Positions 35,407 through 44,368 of a stretch of 64,000 nucleotides of DNA are shown piece after piece (within the stretch, counting starts at the first letter, position 1; each line of letters opens with the position of its first letter). The translations under genes were made by a program, and so were the position numbers. The stretch covers positions 7,038,501 to 7,102,500 of the forward strand of contig NZ_JAUSZH010000001.1 of the NCBI RefSeq assembly GCF_030817355.1, written 5' to 3'. Origin of the DNA: Streptomyces sp. V1I1 (GTDB lineage: Bacteria > Actinomycetota > Actinomycetes > Streptomycetales > Streptomycetaceae). Below the pieces are notes generated by a model, which saw only the letters and a program-made list of their open reading frames with translations, was not told the DNA's origin and searched no databases.

Positions 35407-36123
35407 GTGGGGACGACGGAGTCCGAGATCGGCGGACTGGCGGACGACCGCCCGCTGTTGGGCCGCACCAGCACGGCGGAACGGGTCGCGGACATCCTGC
35501 GCACCCGCATCGCGGAGGGCTACTTCCCGCCTGGAGAACGCCTTTCGGAGGAAAGCATCGGCAAGGCGCTCGGCATCTCGCGCAACACACTGCGCGAGGC
35601 GTTCCGGCTGCTGACACACGAGCGGCTGCTGACACATGAGCTCAACCGCGGGGTGTTCGTGCGGATGCTCGCCGTTCAGGACGTCGTGGACATCTACCGC
35701 ACCCGGCAGTTGGTGGAGTGCGCCGTCGTGCACGGGCTCGGAGAGCCGCCGTACGCGCTGGACCAGCTGGACGCGGCCGTGGCGGGCGGCGAGCGGTCGG
35801 AGCGTGAGCGCGACTGGAAGGGCGTCTCCACGGCCAACATCCACTTCCATCGCGAACTCGTCGCCCTCGCAGGCAGCGCGCGCACGGATGAGCTGATGCG
35901 CAGCGTGCTGGCCGAGCTGCGGCTGGCGTTCCATGTGGTGGACGACCCGCGGCGGCTGCACCAGCCTTATCTCGTACGCAACCGGGCGATTCTGGAATCC
36001 CTGAGAGCGGGGGACCGGTCGGGCGCTGAGCGGCTCCTGGCGGACTACCTCGACGACTCGCGCCTGCAACTGGTCGAGACGTACGCGCATCTCGTCGCGG
36101 AGGAGGACGCGGACGGAGCGTAG
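35407..36123 (+). CDS. GntR family regulator (FadR/FCD subfamily)
   Basis: A 238-residue regulator with an N-terminal winged HTH (TAERVADILRTRIAEGYFPPGERLSEESIGKALGISRNTLREAFRLLTHERLLTHELNRGVFV) and an all-helical FCD ligand domain (DIYRTRQLVECAVV, NIHFHRELVALAGSARTDELM, RAILESLRAGDRSGAERLLADYLDDSR), with the metal-binding His/Asp pattern of that domain. The start is GTG at 35407 after a GAGGGAGAGGGGG stretch. It is divergent from the MFS-pxpA gene set and probably represses it until an organic acid is present. It appears intact although part of its target set is decayed. Confidence 0.9.
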   Translation: MGTTESEIGGLADDRPLLGRTSTAERVADILRTRIAEGYFPPGERLSEESIGKALGISRNTLREAFRLLTHERLLTHELNRGVFVRMLAVQDVVDIYRTRQLVECAVVHGLGEPPYALDQLDAAVAGGERSERERDWKGVSTANIHFHRELVALAGSARTDELMRSVLAELRLAFHVVDDPRRLHQPYLVRNRAILESLRAGDRSGAERLLADYLDDSRLQLVETYAHLVAEEDADGA

Positions 36124-36185
36124 CGGGGCCGGTCGCTTCTGCGCCGTTGCGGCCGTTGTCAGTGCGAGGACCTAATCTGTGCAGC

Positions 36186-37712
36186 GTGACTTCGCCTGCC
36201 TCGACGGACTTCGTTCCGCCCCAGCTCAGCGCGGGGCCGCGGCCCGCGCAGGGCCCGGCCGCCGACGAAGGGCTCGCGCGGCGGCTGCGCGCGCTCGCGT
36301 GCACCGCGCCGCTGCACGACCTCGACACCCGCAAGGCGAATCTCGCGGGGGAGTACACGGTGTACGCGATGGCGGAGGTCGCCCTCGCGGCGATCGACCT
36401 CGTCACGCTGAACATGGACTTCGACACCGGCGCCGATCATGACCAGATAGTGGCGAGGCTGCTCCCGCGCGTCGCCGCCCAGGCCCCGCGGCGCCCGGTC
36501 GCCGAGCACGAGCGCGTCGCCCGCTGGGTCCTGGAGAACCTGATCAACGTCGGCAGCGTGGACCGCGGATTCCGCGCGGTGTACGGCACCTTCGGCCCCG
36601 ACGGCGTCTACACGCGGCGTGACTACGACTTCAAGCTCATCGAGGAAGTACCGGGGTACGGCGGCAGCGTCTATCTCCGTACGACCGACGAAGCGGTCAA
36701 CGTCCTGGTCGGTGCGCTCGACACGGACGTCACCAGCGCGCAGATCGCGGCCGAGGTGAAGCTGGAGGTCCTGATCAGCAGGGGCCGCCTCGCCGACGCC
36801 CAGCTCGCGGCCGAGCAGGCCAGATACCGCACCGTGCAGTACGCCGGGACCCTGCGCAGAACGCTGGAGGCGACCCGGCGCAATGTGCGGGCCGTCGACT
36901 GGCTCAACGCGGTGCCTGACATGATCGCCGAGGCGCTCGACCATGTCGCCGACCGCTACCGCCATGAGAACGCGATCCTGACGAACATCCGCAAGGCCAG
37001 GGACGAGGCCGAAGACCCCGAGCACAAGCGGCGCGCCGCCGAGCTCGTCGACATCGTCAAGGACTGCATCCGCCGCCACACCCAGCTCCAGTCCCGGCTG
37101 CTCGAGGCCGGCCCGCTGTTCCGCGCCGAACAGGACCGCCAGGCCTTTGCCCGCCCCACCGCCCGGACCGGGCTCGATCTGTACGGGCAGCTGGTCGCCC
37201 CGATCCTGCCGCTCCCGGTGAAGGCGGCGATCCGCGTCACGGACGCGTTCTTCGCCCGCGGGACCGGTTTGCGTACGCCGTCGTCCGTACGGGTCGGCGA
37301 CCTGGTCGACATGCTGCTCACCCCGCCGATGGAGCGCGAGTATCTGGGCGCGGAGATGCCCGAGCCGGATCTGATCGCCACGCCCGACGACAGCCGCTTC
37401 AGCGAAGGGCAGCTGGCGAGCGCGATGGAACTGCTCGACCTGGAGCACGACGCGCCGCGCCGCCTCTCGGGACTGCTCGCCGAGGCCCGCCGTCGCGATC
37501 CCGAACTGCCGTATCTGGTCGCCCTGCTGGCCATCCACGCGGCGAGCCCACCGGTCGGCACGGCCTACCGCCAGGGCGAGGAGCGGCTGCTGTTCGCCGT
37601 CGACGACGGCACCGAACTGGACGACCCGGAATTCGGCGGGGCGGACCTGATCGTGGGCACGGCACTGCTGGACGCGGCGGGCATGGCGGCGGCCCGCACG
37701 GAGGCGGCGTGA
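36186..37712 (+). CDS. MukF/MksF (JetA)-like kleisin-type subunit
   Basis: A 508-residue soluble, mostly helical protein. The N-terminus has a winged-helix-like region (LDTRKANLAGEYTVYAMAEVALAAIDLV), the middle is long helices (LADAQLAAEQARYRTVQYAGTLRRTLEATRRNVRAVDWLNAVPDMIAEALDHVADRYRHE) and the C-terminus a second compact domain. Length and layout fit the kleisin-like F subunit of MukBEF/MksBEF or JetA of Wadjet. Position supports this: the next two genes are an E-like subunit and a giant SMC-like ATPase, the usual F-E-B order. The GTG at 36186 lies 7 bp after TAATCT, so the transcript is probably leaderless. The match is by architecture, not by a recognised motif. Confidence 0.65.
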   Translation: MTSPASTDFVPPQLSAGPRPAQGPAADEGLARRLRALACTAPLHDLDTRKANLAGEYTVYAMAEVALAAIDLVTLNMDFDTGADHDQIVARLLPRVAAQAPRRPVAEHERVARWVLENLINVGSVDRGFRAVYGTFGPDGVYTRRDYDFKLIEEVPGYGGSVYLRTTDEAVNVLVGALDTDVTSAQIAAEVKLEVLISRGRLADAQLAAEQARYRTVQYAGTLRRTLEATRRNVRAVDWLNAVPDMIAEALDHVADRYRHENAILTNIRKARDEAEDPEHKRRAAELVDIVKDCIRRHTQLQSRLLEAGPLFRAEQDRQAFARPTARTGLDLYGQLVAPILPLPVKAAIRVTDAFFARGTGLRTPSSVRVGDLVDMLLTPPMEREYLGAEMPEPDLIATPDDSRFSEGQLASAMELLDLEHDAPRRLSGLLAEARRRDPELPYLVALLAIHAASPPVGTAYRQGEERLLFAVDDGTELDDPEFGGADLIVGTALLDAAGMAAARTEAA

Positions 37713-37720
37713 GCATCCTG

Positions 37721-38000
37721 CCGGGGCTCCGCCCCGGACCTCGCGCCTCGATCGCCGGCGGGGCTGAATTTTCCGCTGGTCGGCCTGAAGATTCAGGCCG
37801 ACCAGCGGAAATCAAGCCCGTTGGGGGTCCCCCGGACGAAGTCTGGGAGAGATTGAGGACACTGCCCCCTACGTCCGGAGGGCGTGGGGGCCCCAGAAGG
37901 GCGTGCGGGGGGTCTGGGGGCTTGCCCCCGGTTACGGGAAGGGGCGGGGTGGGGGAGAGGCTCGCCGCAGGCCTCCCGTCCCGTCCCGAACCCCACCCCC
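37721..38000 (+). repeat. Dispersed Streptomyces intergenic repeat with a 20-bp hairpin
   Basis: This 316-bp gap between the F-like and E-like genes holds no gene. CCGGGGC/GCCCCGG hairpin at 37721-37737 is followed by a perfect 20-bp stem (37770-37789 with 37792-37811, 2-nt gap), a GTCCCCCGGAC block (37827-37837), and GTTACGGGAAGGGGCGGGGT (37932 on). The last block recurs at 60053 after the aacS gene. It is probably a mobile or RNA-structured intergenic element that could attenuate transcription inside the operon. Confidence 0.75.
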
Positions 38001-38028
38001 TCAGCCCAGACCTTCCGCAGGAGCATCC

Positions 38029-38928
38029 GTGACCGACCACCACGCCTGGCGTGAGGCCGACGCCCATGACGCGTCGGCTCCAGCCACCCCGGCCGCCACC
38101 CCCGCCGCCGTCACGCCCGCCGACGCCGCCGACGCCGCGCGGCTCGTCTCCTTCGGGCTGCAGCCCAAGCTGCTGCCCGCGCGCGACGCCGAATACGCCG
38201 AACTGCTCCGCCGCTACCGCGAAGAGACCGCCTTCGCCCGGCTCGCCGACGCCGTCGCCACCGGCCTAGGGCTCGTCGTGCTCGAAGTCTCCCCCCGCGC
38301 CGGCATGGCCGTCACCGCCGGTGAGGACTCCGTCTTCGCCGTCCGCATGGGCGACTACGCCCGCCGCGCGTCCGCCGACTCCGCCGACCGCTTCCTGCAC
38401 GGCCTGGCCCATCTCGCCGTCGCCGCCATGGCGTTCCCCCGCCCCGAGGACCTCGCCGACGACGGCTACATCGGCCGCATCACGGTCAACGGCGTCGACG
38501 CATTCGTCCGCCAGGCCTGCCGCCGCCTGGAGGAGCGCGCCGACGCGCAGGGCGAGAACACCGACCCCGCCACCGACGCCCCCGGCCTGGAAGCCGCCTG
38601 GCGGATCTACGCACGGCGCAGCGCCACCGGCGCCACCAAGGACGCGCGACGCCTCGCCGGATCCACCACCGGCATCGTCGGCAAGGCGGTCGCCTTCCTC
38701 ACCGACTCCGGCTTCCTCCAGCGGACCGGTGACGACGCCGGAGGCGCGTACCGCACCACCGCCCGCTACCAGCTGCAGGTGCGAGACATGGCGGGCAGCT
38801 CGGCCATGGCCGAGCTCATCGAGCTCGGCGTCGTACCGGTCAGCGACGGCACCGCCACCCTCGTGCCGCCGCCCGACGCGGACGACCTGGAGCTGGCGGC
38901 CGACGCCGGCCTGCCCTTCCACGCCTGA
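38029..38928 (+). CDS. MukE/MksE (JetB)-like subunit
   Basis: A 299-residue protein starting at GTG 38029 after CAGGAG. An Ala/Pro/Thr-rich tail of about 40 residues precedes a folded region: LLPARDAEYAELLRRYREETAFARLADAVATGLGLVVLEVSP, then MGDYARRASADSADRFLHGLAHLAVAAMAFPRPEDL and a winged-helix-like part with TTGIVGKAVAFLTDSGFLQRTGDDAGGAYRTTARYQLQVRDM. This matches the tandem winged-helix design of E-type accessory subunits that bridge kleisin and DNA. It is larger than most MksE proteins (about 200 residues). The SMC-like gene starts 37 bp later. Confidence 0.62.
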   Translation: MTDHHAWREADAHDASAPATPAATPAAVTPADAADAARLVSFGLQPKLLPARDAEYAELLRRYREETAFARLADAVATGLGLVVLEVSPRAGMAVTAGEDSVFAVRMGDYARRASADSADRFLHGLAHLAVAAMAFPRPEDLADDGYIGRITVNGVDAFVRQACRRLEERADAQGENTDPATDAPGLEAAWRIYARRSATGATKDARRLAGSTTGIVGKAVAFLTDSGFLQRTGDDAGGAYRTTARYQLQVRDMAGSSAMAELIELGVVPVSDGTATLVPPPDADDLELAADAGLPFHA

Positions 38929-38965
38929 TCCCGTACCTCCCTGCCAACTACGAGAGTCCGCCGCC

Positions 38966-41900
38966 ATGTACGAGCTGTCCCGGGTCCGCCTCTACTCCAT
39001 CGGGCCTGCCGGTGCGCGCTATGCCGACACCGTGCTGGACCTGCGCGGAGTCGGCGAGCCCGTGCCCCACCCCGCCCCCACACAGGCGGAGTTCTTCGAG
39101 GAGGATCCGGTCGGCCCGCCGCGCCGCCCCGCGCCCGCCGGCGTGCTCTTCCTGGAGAACGGCGGCGGCAAGTCCGTACTGCTGAAGCTGATCTTCTCTG
39201 TGATGCTGCCCGGCCACCGCAACACCCTCGGCGGCGCCAGCTCCGGCGTACTGCGCAAGTTCCTGCTCGCCGACGACTGCGGACATGTCGCCCTGGAGTG
39301 GCAGCACACGCTCACCGGCGAGCTGGTGGTGGTCGGCAAGGTCAGCGAGTGGCGGGGCCGTCAGGTCTCGGGCGACCCGCGGAAGTTCGCGGAAGCCTGG
39401 TACTCCTTCCGGCCGGGACCGGGGCTCAGCCTCGACTCGCTGCCGGTGGCCGAGTCGACCGCTGTCCGTCCGACCGTCGAGGGCGCGTCGGGCGCGCAGG
39501 GCCGCCGCCGCACGATGAAGGGCTTCCGGGACGCCATCACCGAGGCGGGCAAGGCGTATCCGCACCTCGAGGTGTACTGGGAGGAGATCCACGACCGCTG
39601 GAACGAACACCTCGGCGATGTGGGTCTCGATCCCGAACTGTTCCGCTACCAGCGGGAGATGAACGCGGACGAGGGCGAGGCGGCCGGGCTCTTCGCCGTC
39701 AAGAAGGACTCCGACTTCACCGATCTGCTGCTGCGGGCCGTCACCGACACCCGCGACACGGACGGTCTCGCCGACCTCGTCAGCAGCTTCGGCAACAAGC
39801 TCGGCCGCCGCGCCGAACTCACCGAGGAACGCGACTTCACGGCCGGCTCGGTCGATCTGCTCGGCCGGATCGTGGAGGCGGCCGAGGCCCGGACCCGGGC
39901 CCGCGACATCCACGCGGGCGCCGAGCGTCGTACACGCACGCTGGCCCGCCGGCTCTCCGCCCGCGCCGCTCAGGAACGGGGCCGTACGGCAGACCTCGCC
40001 CAGCAGGTCACCGCCGCCGCGCACACGGTGACCGAGGCCGAGCAGGCCCGCAGCCGCAGCTCGCTGATCGCCGCGGAACTGGCCTACCGGCACGCCTCGT
40101 TGGCCTTGGCCGTCGCGGAGAAGGGCGCCGCGGCGCAGCGGCGTGAGCTGGCCGACGCGCGTACGCTGCACTCCGCCTGGCAGGCCGCGGAAGCCGTACT
40201 GCGCCACCGCGCCGCCGCCGACCGCTCCGCACGCGTCGCCGCGGCGATCCGCGAGGCCGAACGGGACGCCGCCCCGGCGCTCGCAGCCCGTGCCAAGGCC
40301 GCCGCCGACCTCGTCCGCGCACTGCACTCCGCAGCGGAGGCAGGCGAGCGGGTGGCCAACGAGGAGGAGGAGCGCTCCGCGGCGCTCCAGGAGGCGGGGG
40401 AGGCCGCCCACCGCGACGCGACGGCCGCCGCCACGGAGGCGCAGCGCGCCCGTAGCGAGATCGGTCACCTGCGGCAGCGGCTGACCGAGGTCGAACAGGA
40501 GACGGCCGAGGCGGTACGGGCAGGCTGGCTCGACGACACCGCGCCCGACGCCGACCCGGCGCGGGCGGCGCTGGCGGCGAGCGACGCGGAGAAGACGGCG
40601 GTCGCGGCGTGGGACGCGGCCCGCGAGGCCGCCCGAACGACGGCGGACCACGCGCGCGACGCGGCCGCGGCGGAGGCCCGCGCGGAACTGGCGGCGGCCC
40701 GCGCATCGGACGCGGCGGTGGCCGCGGACAACGCATACGAGGCGGAGCGCCGCGCGGCGGACTCGATCGCCGGTGACGATCGCCTGGCGGAGCTGCTGAG
40801 TCTGCCACCGACGCTGCATGCGGCGGTGCCGTCACCGCGGCAGGGGAGGGTGGTCGCGGCCGGCCAGGAGCCCGGGGGAGTGCGCGCGGGGGACGCGGCG
40901 AGGTCTGCTGCCGGCGGTGGTACGGGCGATGTGCCCGACCCGTCGCAGGCGAGAAGCGACGCCGCTGCCGAGGCGGCCTCCGGCGACGCGGCCGACCCCG
41001 CCCACGGTGGTTCCCGTGCCGACTCCACCGCGATGCCCGGCAGCGGACAGGAACCCCACGCCGACAACGCGCCCGGCATCGGCACCGCCCTCCGCACCGC
41101 CGAAGGGCCCCTCACCGCCGAGGAGTTGGACCGATACGCCGACGAGCTGCGGGAGCTGCTCGACCAGGGCATCGCCTCCGCCGAGCGTCAGCTCTTCGAC
41201 CTGCGCACCGCCGCCGCCGACGACGCCCGCATCCTCGGTGCGCTCGGCGACGGCGGGCTGCTGCCCCCCGGGCCCGACGTCCTCGCGACCGTCGAGTACC
41301 TCGGCGAGCACGGTATCCCCGCCCTGCCCGGCTGGCGTTACCTCGCGCAGGCCGTCGACCCGGCCGACCACGCCGCCGTGCTGGCCGCTCGGCCCGAGCT
41401 CGTCGACGGCGTGGTGATCACCGATCCCGCCTCGCACGCCCGCGCGCGCGAAGTGCTCGGCGCAGCCGCGCTGTTGCCCCGGTCCGCCGTGGCCGTCGGC
41501 ACGGCCGCCGCGCTGCTCGCGCCGGTGCCAGGACCCGGCCCGGGCGGCGCCGGTGACGGGGATGTGTTCCTCGTACCACCGAACCCGGCCATGCACGACG
41601 AACACGCGGCCGACGAGGAGCGGCAGGCGCTGCGAGCCCGGGCGACCGCGCGGGACGAGGAGATCCGTGCACTCGCGGCCCGGCTGGCCGGAGACCGTTC
41701 GATCGCCGCGCGGCTCGGCTCGTGGCGCGCGGACTGCCCGCCCGGGATGCTCGCCGAGCTCGCGCAGGGCGCCCAGAGCGCACGCGAAGCCGCCGAGGAG
41801 GCGCAGGAGGCGCTCGCCGAAGCCCGTACCGTACGCGCCGAGGCGGACGAGGCCGCGGCCGACGCAGCCCGGGTGCGCGACGAGCGCCAGGACGCGGCCC

Positions 41901-43891
41901 AGCGTGCCCGCCGTGCCGCCGACGCACTCGCGGGGCTCGCCTTCCGGCTCCGTGAGCGCGCCGGCTGGCAGGTGAAACTGCGTGAACTGGCGGACGACGC
42001 CGCCGAGTCCGAGGCCCGCGCCACGACCTTCCTGGAGCGCGCGAAGGCCGCCGACGAGGATCGCCGCGCCGCCCAGCGTGCCGGTGACGACGCCCGTCGT
42101 ACGGCACGCGCGCTGCGCGCCGAGCGCGCCGAGATCGCCGGTGCCCCGGAGAACCTGCCGGAGGCGGAGACGGACACTCCGCGCACCGCGCTGCCCGCCC
42201 TGCGTGAGGCGTACCGGGCCGCATCCCAGCTGTACGAGAAGGTGGGCGTCGGCGCCGACCTGCGCGCCGAACAGGCCCGTGCCGAGAGCGACGAGAGCGC
42301 CGCCCTCGCCGAGCTCGACAGGCTCACCAACAAGGTCCGCACCCGCGCCGCCCAGCTCCTGGAGGGCACGGACGGCGCCGACGGTCCCTCCCGCCAGGCC
42401 GCGGCCGCCCGCGCCGAGTCGCTCGTACAGATGCTGGAGTCGCGCGCGTCGGAGGCCAGCGAGAAGCTGGGCCGCCTCCGAGGCGAGGCCGAGCGGCTGG
42501 CTCCGTCCCCCGGACTTCGGCATGGGGGACCCCACGGCGAGTCGCACACAGACCTTCCCGAGGAGCTGGTCCCAGCCGACGCCGAACAGGCCCAGGCCCT
42601 GCTGCGTACCGCCACCGCCGAACTGGCGGCGCGCACCGACGCGTTGGAGACGGCCCGTGCCGCCCACGCCGGCCTGCTCCAGGCGCATCGCGCAGCCGAG
42701 GACGCGGCGGGCGGCTTCGACGACACCGCCGCGCTCCTGCGCGACCTGCTGCGGGAGCACCACGAGGACGACGGGCAGGAAGCGCCCGAGCCGTACCCCG
42801 GCAGCCTGGAGGAGGCGCGGCACTCCGCCGCCGAGGCCCGCCGGTCACTGCGCGGCTGCGCCACCGACCTGTCGGCGGCTGAGGCAGCAGTGCGGGAAGC
42901 CGGCGACATCCTCGTACGGCACGCCAACTCCACCCGGTACGAGCAGGTGCGCACCCCCGCGCGCCAGCAGATCCGGGAGCTGCCCGCCGCCGCGCTGCCC
43001 GAGCACGCCGCGAAGTGGGCGGAGGCCTTCGCGCCCCGGCTGCGCGTGCTGACCGACGAGCTCGAGCAGCTGGAGCGCAACCGCGACACCATCGTCGACC
43101 GGCTGCGCGGTCTGGTGGAGTCCGCGCTGACGACGCTCCGTTCGGCGCAGCGGCTCTCCCGTCTTCCGGAGGGGCTCGGCGAGTGGTCAGGGCAGGAGTT
43201 CCTGCGGATCCGCTTCGATGAGCCGGACCAGGCGACGCTCGCCGAGCGGCTCGGCGAGGTCATCGACGAGGCGACCCGCGCGGCCGTGAAGAAGAACTCC
43301 ACGGCGGCGTACGGGGAGGGCCGCCGGGACGGAATGTCCTTGCTGCTGCGCGGAGTTCAGGCCGCACTCCAGCCGAGGGGCATCGCCGTGGAGATCCTCA
43401 AGCCCGACGCGGTGCTGCGCGCCGAGCGGGTCCCGGTCGGGCAGATGGGCGACGTCTTCTCCGGCGGCCAGCTGCTCACCGCGGCCATCGCGCTGTACTG
43501 CACGATGGCGGCTCTGCGCAGCAACGACCGCGGCCGGGACAAGCACCGGCATGCCGGCACGCTGTTCCTCGACAACCCGATCGGCCGGGCCAACGCGACG
43601 TATCTGCTGGAGCTCCAGCGGGCCGTCTCCGATGCGCTGGGCGTTCAGCTGCTCTATACGACAGGGCTCTTCGACACCACGGCACTCGCCGAATTCCCGT
43701 TGGTCATCCGGCTGCGCAATGACGCGGATCTGCGTGCGGGCCTGAAGTACATCAGCGTGGAGGAGCATCTGCGCCCCGGCCTGCCGCAGCAGGACCCGTC
43801 GGGCGAGACGGTGCACGGCGAGATCACGGCGACCCGCATGTTCAAGCGAACCCCGGTCCCACCGGAGAATGTCAGCCCTTCCGGCCTCTGA
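38966..43891 (+). CDS. SMC-like giant coiled-coil ATPase (MukB/MksB/JetC-like)
   Basis: A 1641-residue protein. The N-terminal head has Walker A NGGGKS at 65-70 (FLENGGGKSVLLKLIFSVM), without the first Gly of the usual loop. Long Ala/Glu/Arg coiled coils run from about 300 to 630 and 880 to 1400. Between them are a low-complexity segment (634-720) and a globular hinge-like domain (about 720-870, GLLPPGPDVLATVEYLGEHGIPALPGW). The C-terminal head has the signature FSGGQLLTAAIALYC (Phe1498) and Walker B LFLDNPIGRANA, with Asp1536 followed by Asn1537 instead of Glu. Predicted role is DNA loop extrusion or plasmid/chromosome handling with the two preceding genes. No JetD/MksG-type nuclease gene follows. 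Confidence 0.8.
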   Translation: MYELSRVRLYSIGPAGARYADTVLDLRGVGEPVPHPAPTQAEFFEEDPVGPPRRPAPAGVLFLENGGGKSVLLKLIFSVMLPGHRNTLGGASSGVLRKFLLADDCGHVALEWQHTLTGELVVVGKVSEWRGRQVSGDPRKFAEAWYSFRPGPGLSLDSLPVAESTAVRPTVEGASGAQGRRRTMKGFRDAITEAGKAYPHLEVYWEEIHDRWNEHLGDVGLDPELFRYQREMNADEGEAAGLFAVKKDSDFTDLLLRAVTDTRDTDGLADLVSSFGNKLGRRAELTEERDFTAGSVDLLGRIVEAAEARTRARDIHAGAERRTRTLARRLSARAAQERGRTADLAQQVTAAAHTVTEAEQARSRSSLIAAELAYRHASLALAVAEKGAAAQRRELADARTLHSAWQAAEAVLRHRAAADRSARVAAAIREAERDAAPALAARAKAAADLVRALHSAAEAGERVANEEEERSAALQEAGEAAHRDATAAATEAQRARSEIGHLRQRLTEVEQETAEAVRAGWLDDTAPDADPARAALAASDAEKTAVAAWDAAREAARTTADHARDAAAAEARAELAAARASDAAVAADNAYEAERRAADSIAGDDRLAELLSLPPTLHAAVPSPRQGRVVAAGQEPGGVRAGDAARSAAGGGTGDVPDPSQARSDAAAEAASGDAADPAHGGSRADSTAMPGSGQEPHADNAPGIGTALRTAEGPLTAEELDRYADELRELLDQGIASAERQLFDLRTAAADDARILGALGDGGLLPPGPDVLATVEYLGEHGIPALPGWRYLAQAVDPADHAAVLAARPELVDGVVITDPASHARAREVLGAAALLPRSAVAVGTAAALLAPVPGPGPGGAGDGDVFLVPPNPAMHDEHAADEERQALRARATARDEEIRALAARLAGDRSIAARLGSWRADCPPGMLAELAQGAQSAREAAEEAQEALAEARTVRAEADEAAADAARVRDERQDAAQRARRAADALAGLAFRLRERAGWQVKLRELADDAAESEARATTFLERAKAADEDRRAAQRAGDDARRTARALRAERAEIAGAPENLPEAETDTPRTALPALREAYRAASQLYEKVGVGADLRAEQARAESDESAALAELDRLTNKVRTRAAQLLEGTDGADGPSRQAAAARAESLVQMLESRASEASEKLGRLRGEAERLAPSPGLRHGGPHGESHTDLPEELVPADAEQAQALLRTATAELAARTDALETARAAHAGLLQAHRAAEDAAGGFDDTAALLRDLLREHHEDDGQEAPEPYPGSLEEARHSAAEARRSLRGCATDLSAAEAAVREAGDILVRHANSTRYEQVRTPARQQIRELPAAALPEHAAKWAEAFAPRLRVLTDELEQLERNRDTIVDRLRGLVESALTTLRSAQRLSRLPEGLGEWSGQEFLRIRFDEPDQATLAERLGEVIDEATRAAVKKNSTAAYGEGRRDGMSLLLRGVQAALQPRGIAVEILKPDAVLRAERVPVGQMGDVFSGGQLLTAAIALYCTMAALRSNDRGRDKHRHAGTLFLDNPIGRANATYLLELQRAVSDALGVQLLYTTGLFDTTALAEFPLVIRLRNDADLRAGLKYISVEEHLRPGLPQQDPSGETVHGEITATRMFKRTPVPPENVSPSGL
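42505..42530 (+). repeat. Intergenic-type palindrome inside the SMC-like gene
   Basis: GTCCCCC at 42505-42511 pairs with GGGGGAC at 42524-42530 around GGACTTCGGCAT. It resembles the GTCCCCCGGAC block of the intergenic repeat at 37827 and is translated as PSPGLRHGG within a coiled coil, which it should interrupt. Confidence 0.65.
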
Positions 43892-43918
43892 GGAGCCCCG
43901 AGACCTCCTCCACCCCCG

Positions 43919-44368
43919 TCACGCCTCCGACAGTCGGCCGCCCCGGCTCCGTTCCCGTCGCCGTATCCGTGCACTCTCGCGCGCCGCCGCCCGCGCCGTG
44001 CGTCGTGCCCGGCGGCGTTCACGGCGCAGCTGACGCGCTGTGCTGCTCGGCATGGACACCACGCCATTGCGCTGGTTCCACACCTGGCGGGTCACCCACA
44101 CGTCGAGCACCGCCCACGTCGCCACCACCGTGCTGCCCACACTGCTGAGCACCATGGGAAACGCCAGCCAGGACCCGGTAAGCGTGCACAGAAACGCGAT
44201 CATCCCCTGAATCATCGTCAGCGACGCTATGATCACCGCGCGCACCGCCGCAGTACGGACCGGATCAGCCATGCGCCGTCGCACCGCCGGTTCCTCCACC
44301 CAGAGTTCCCGCGGGACATTCGCATAACTCGTCGCCCGCGCTGTGCCGCGACGCTCGTCCGTATCCAT
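43919..44368 (-). CDS. Two-helix membrane protein of unknown function
   Basis: A 149-residue protein. A polar N-terminus (MDTDERRGTARATSYANVPRELW) leads into two membrane segments (AAVRAVIIASLTMIQGMIAFLCTL and WLAFPMVLSSVGSTVVATWAVLDVWVT). The C-terminal 40 residues are strongly basic (RRERRRARRTARAARESARIRRRERSR is the general composition). The ATG at 44368 has GGGGAG 8-13 bp upstream. The family is not recognised. It is convergent with the SMC-like gene (27 bp apart) and divergent from the conservon. Confidence 0.68.
   Translation of the reverse strand: MDTDERRGTARATSYANVPRELWVEEPAVRRRMADPVRTAAVRAVIIASLTMIQGMIAFLCTLTGSWLAFPMVLSSVGSTVVATWAVLDVWVTRQVWNQRNGVVSMPSSTARQLRRERRRARRTARAAARESARIRRRERSRGGRLSEA

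Noticed and set aside
36186..43891. Complete Wadjet anti-plasmid system
   Set aside because: No JetD-type nuclease gene is adjacent, and the subunits match by architecture only, so a defence label is not justified.
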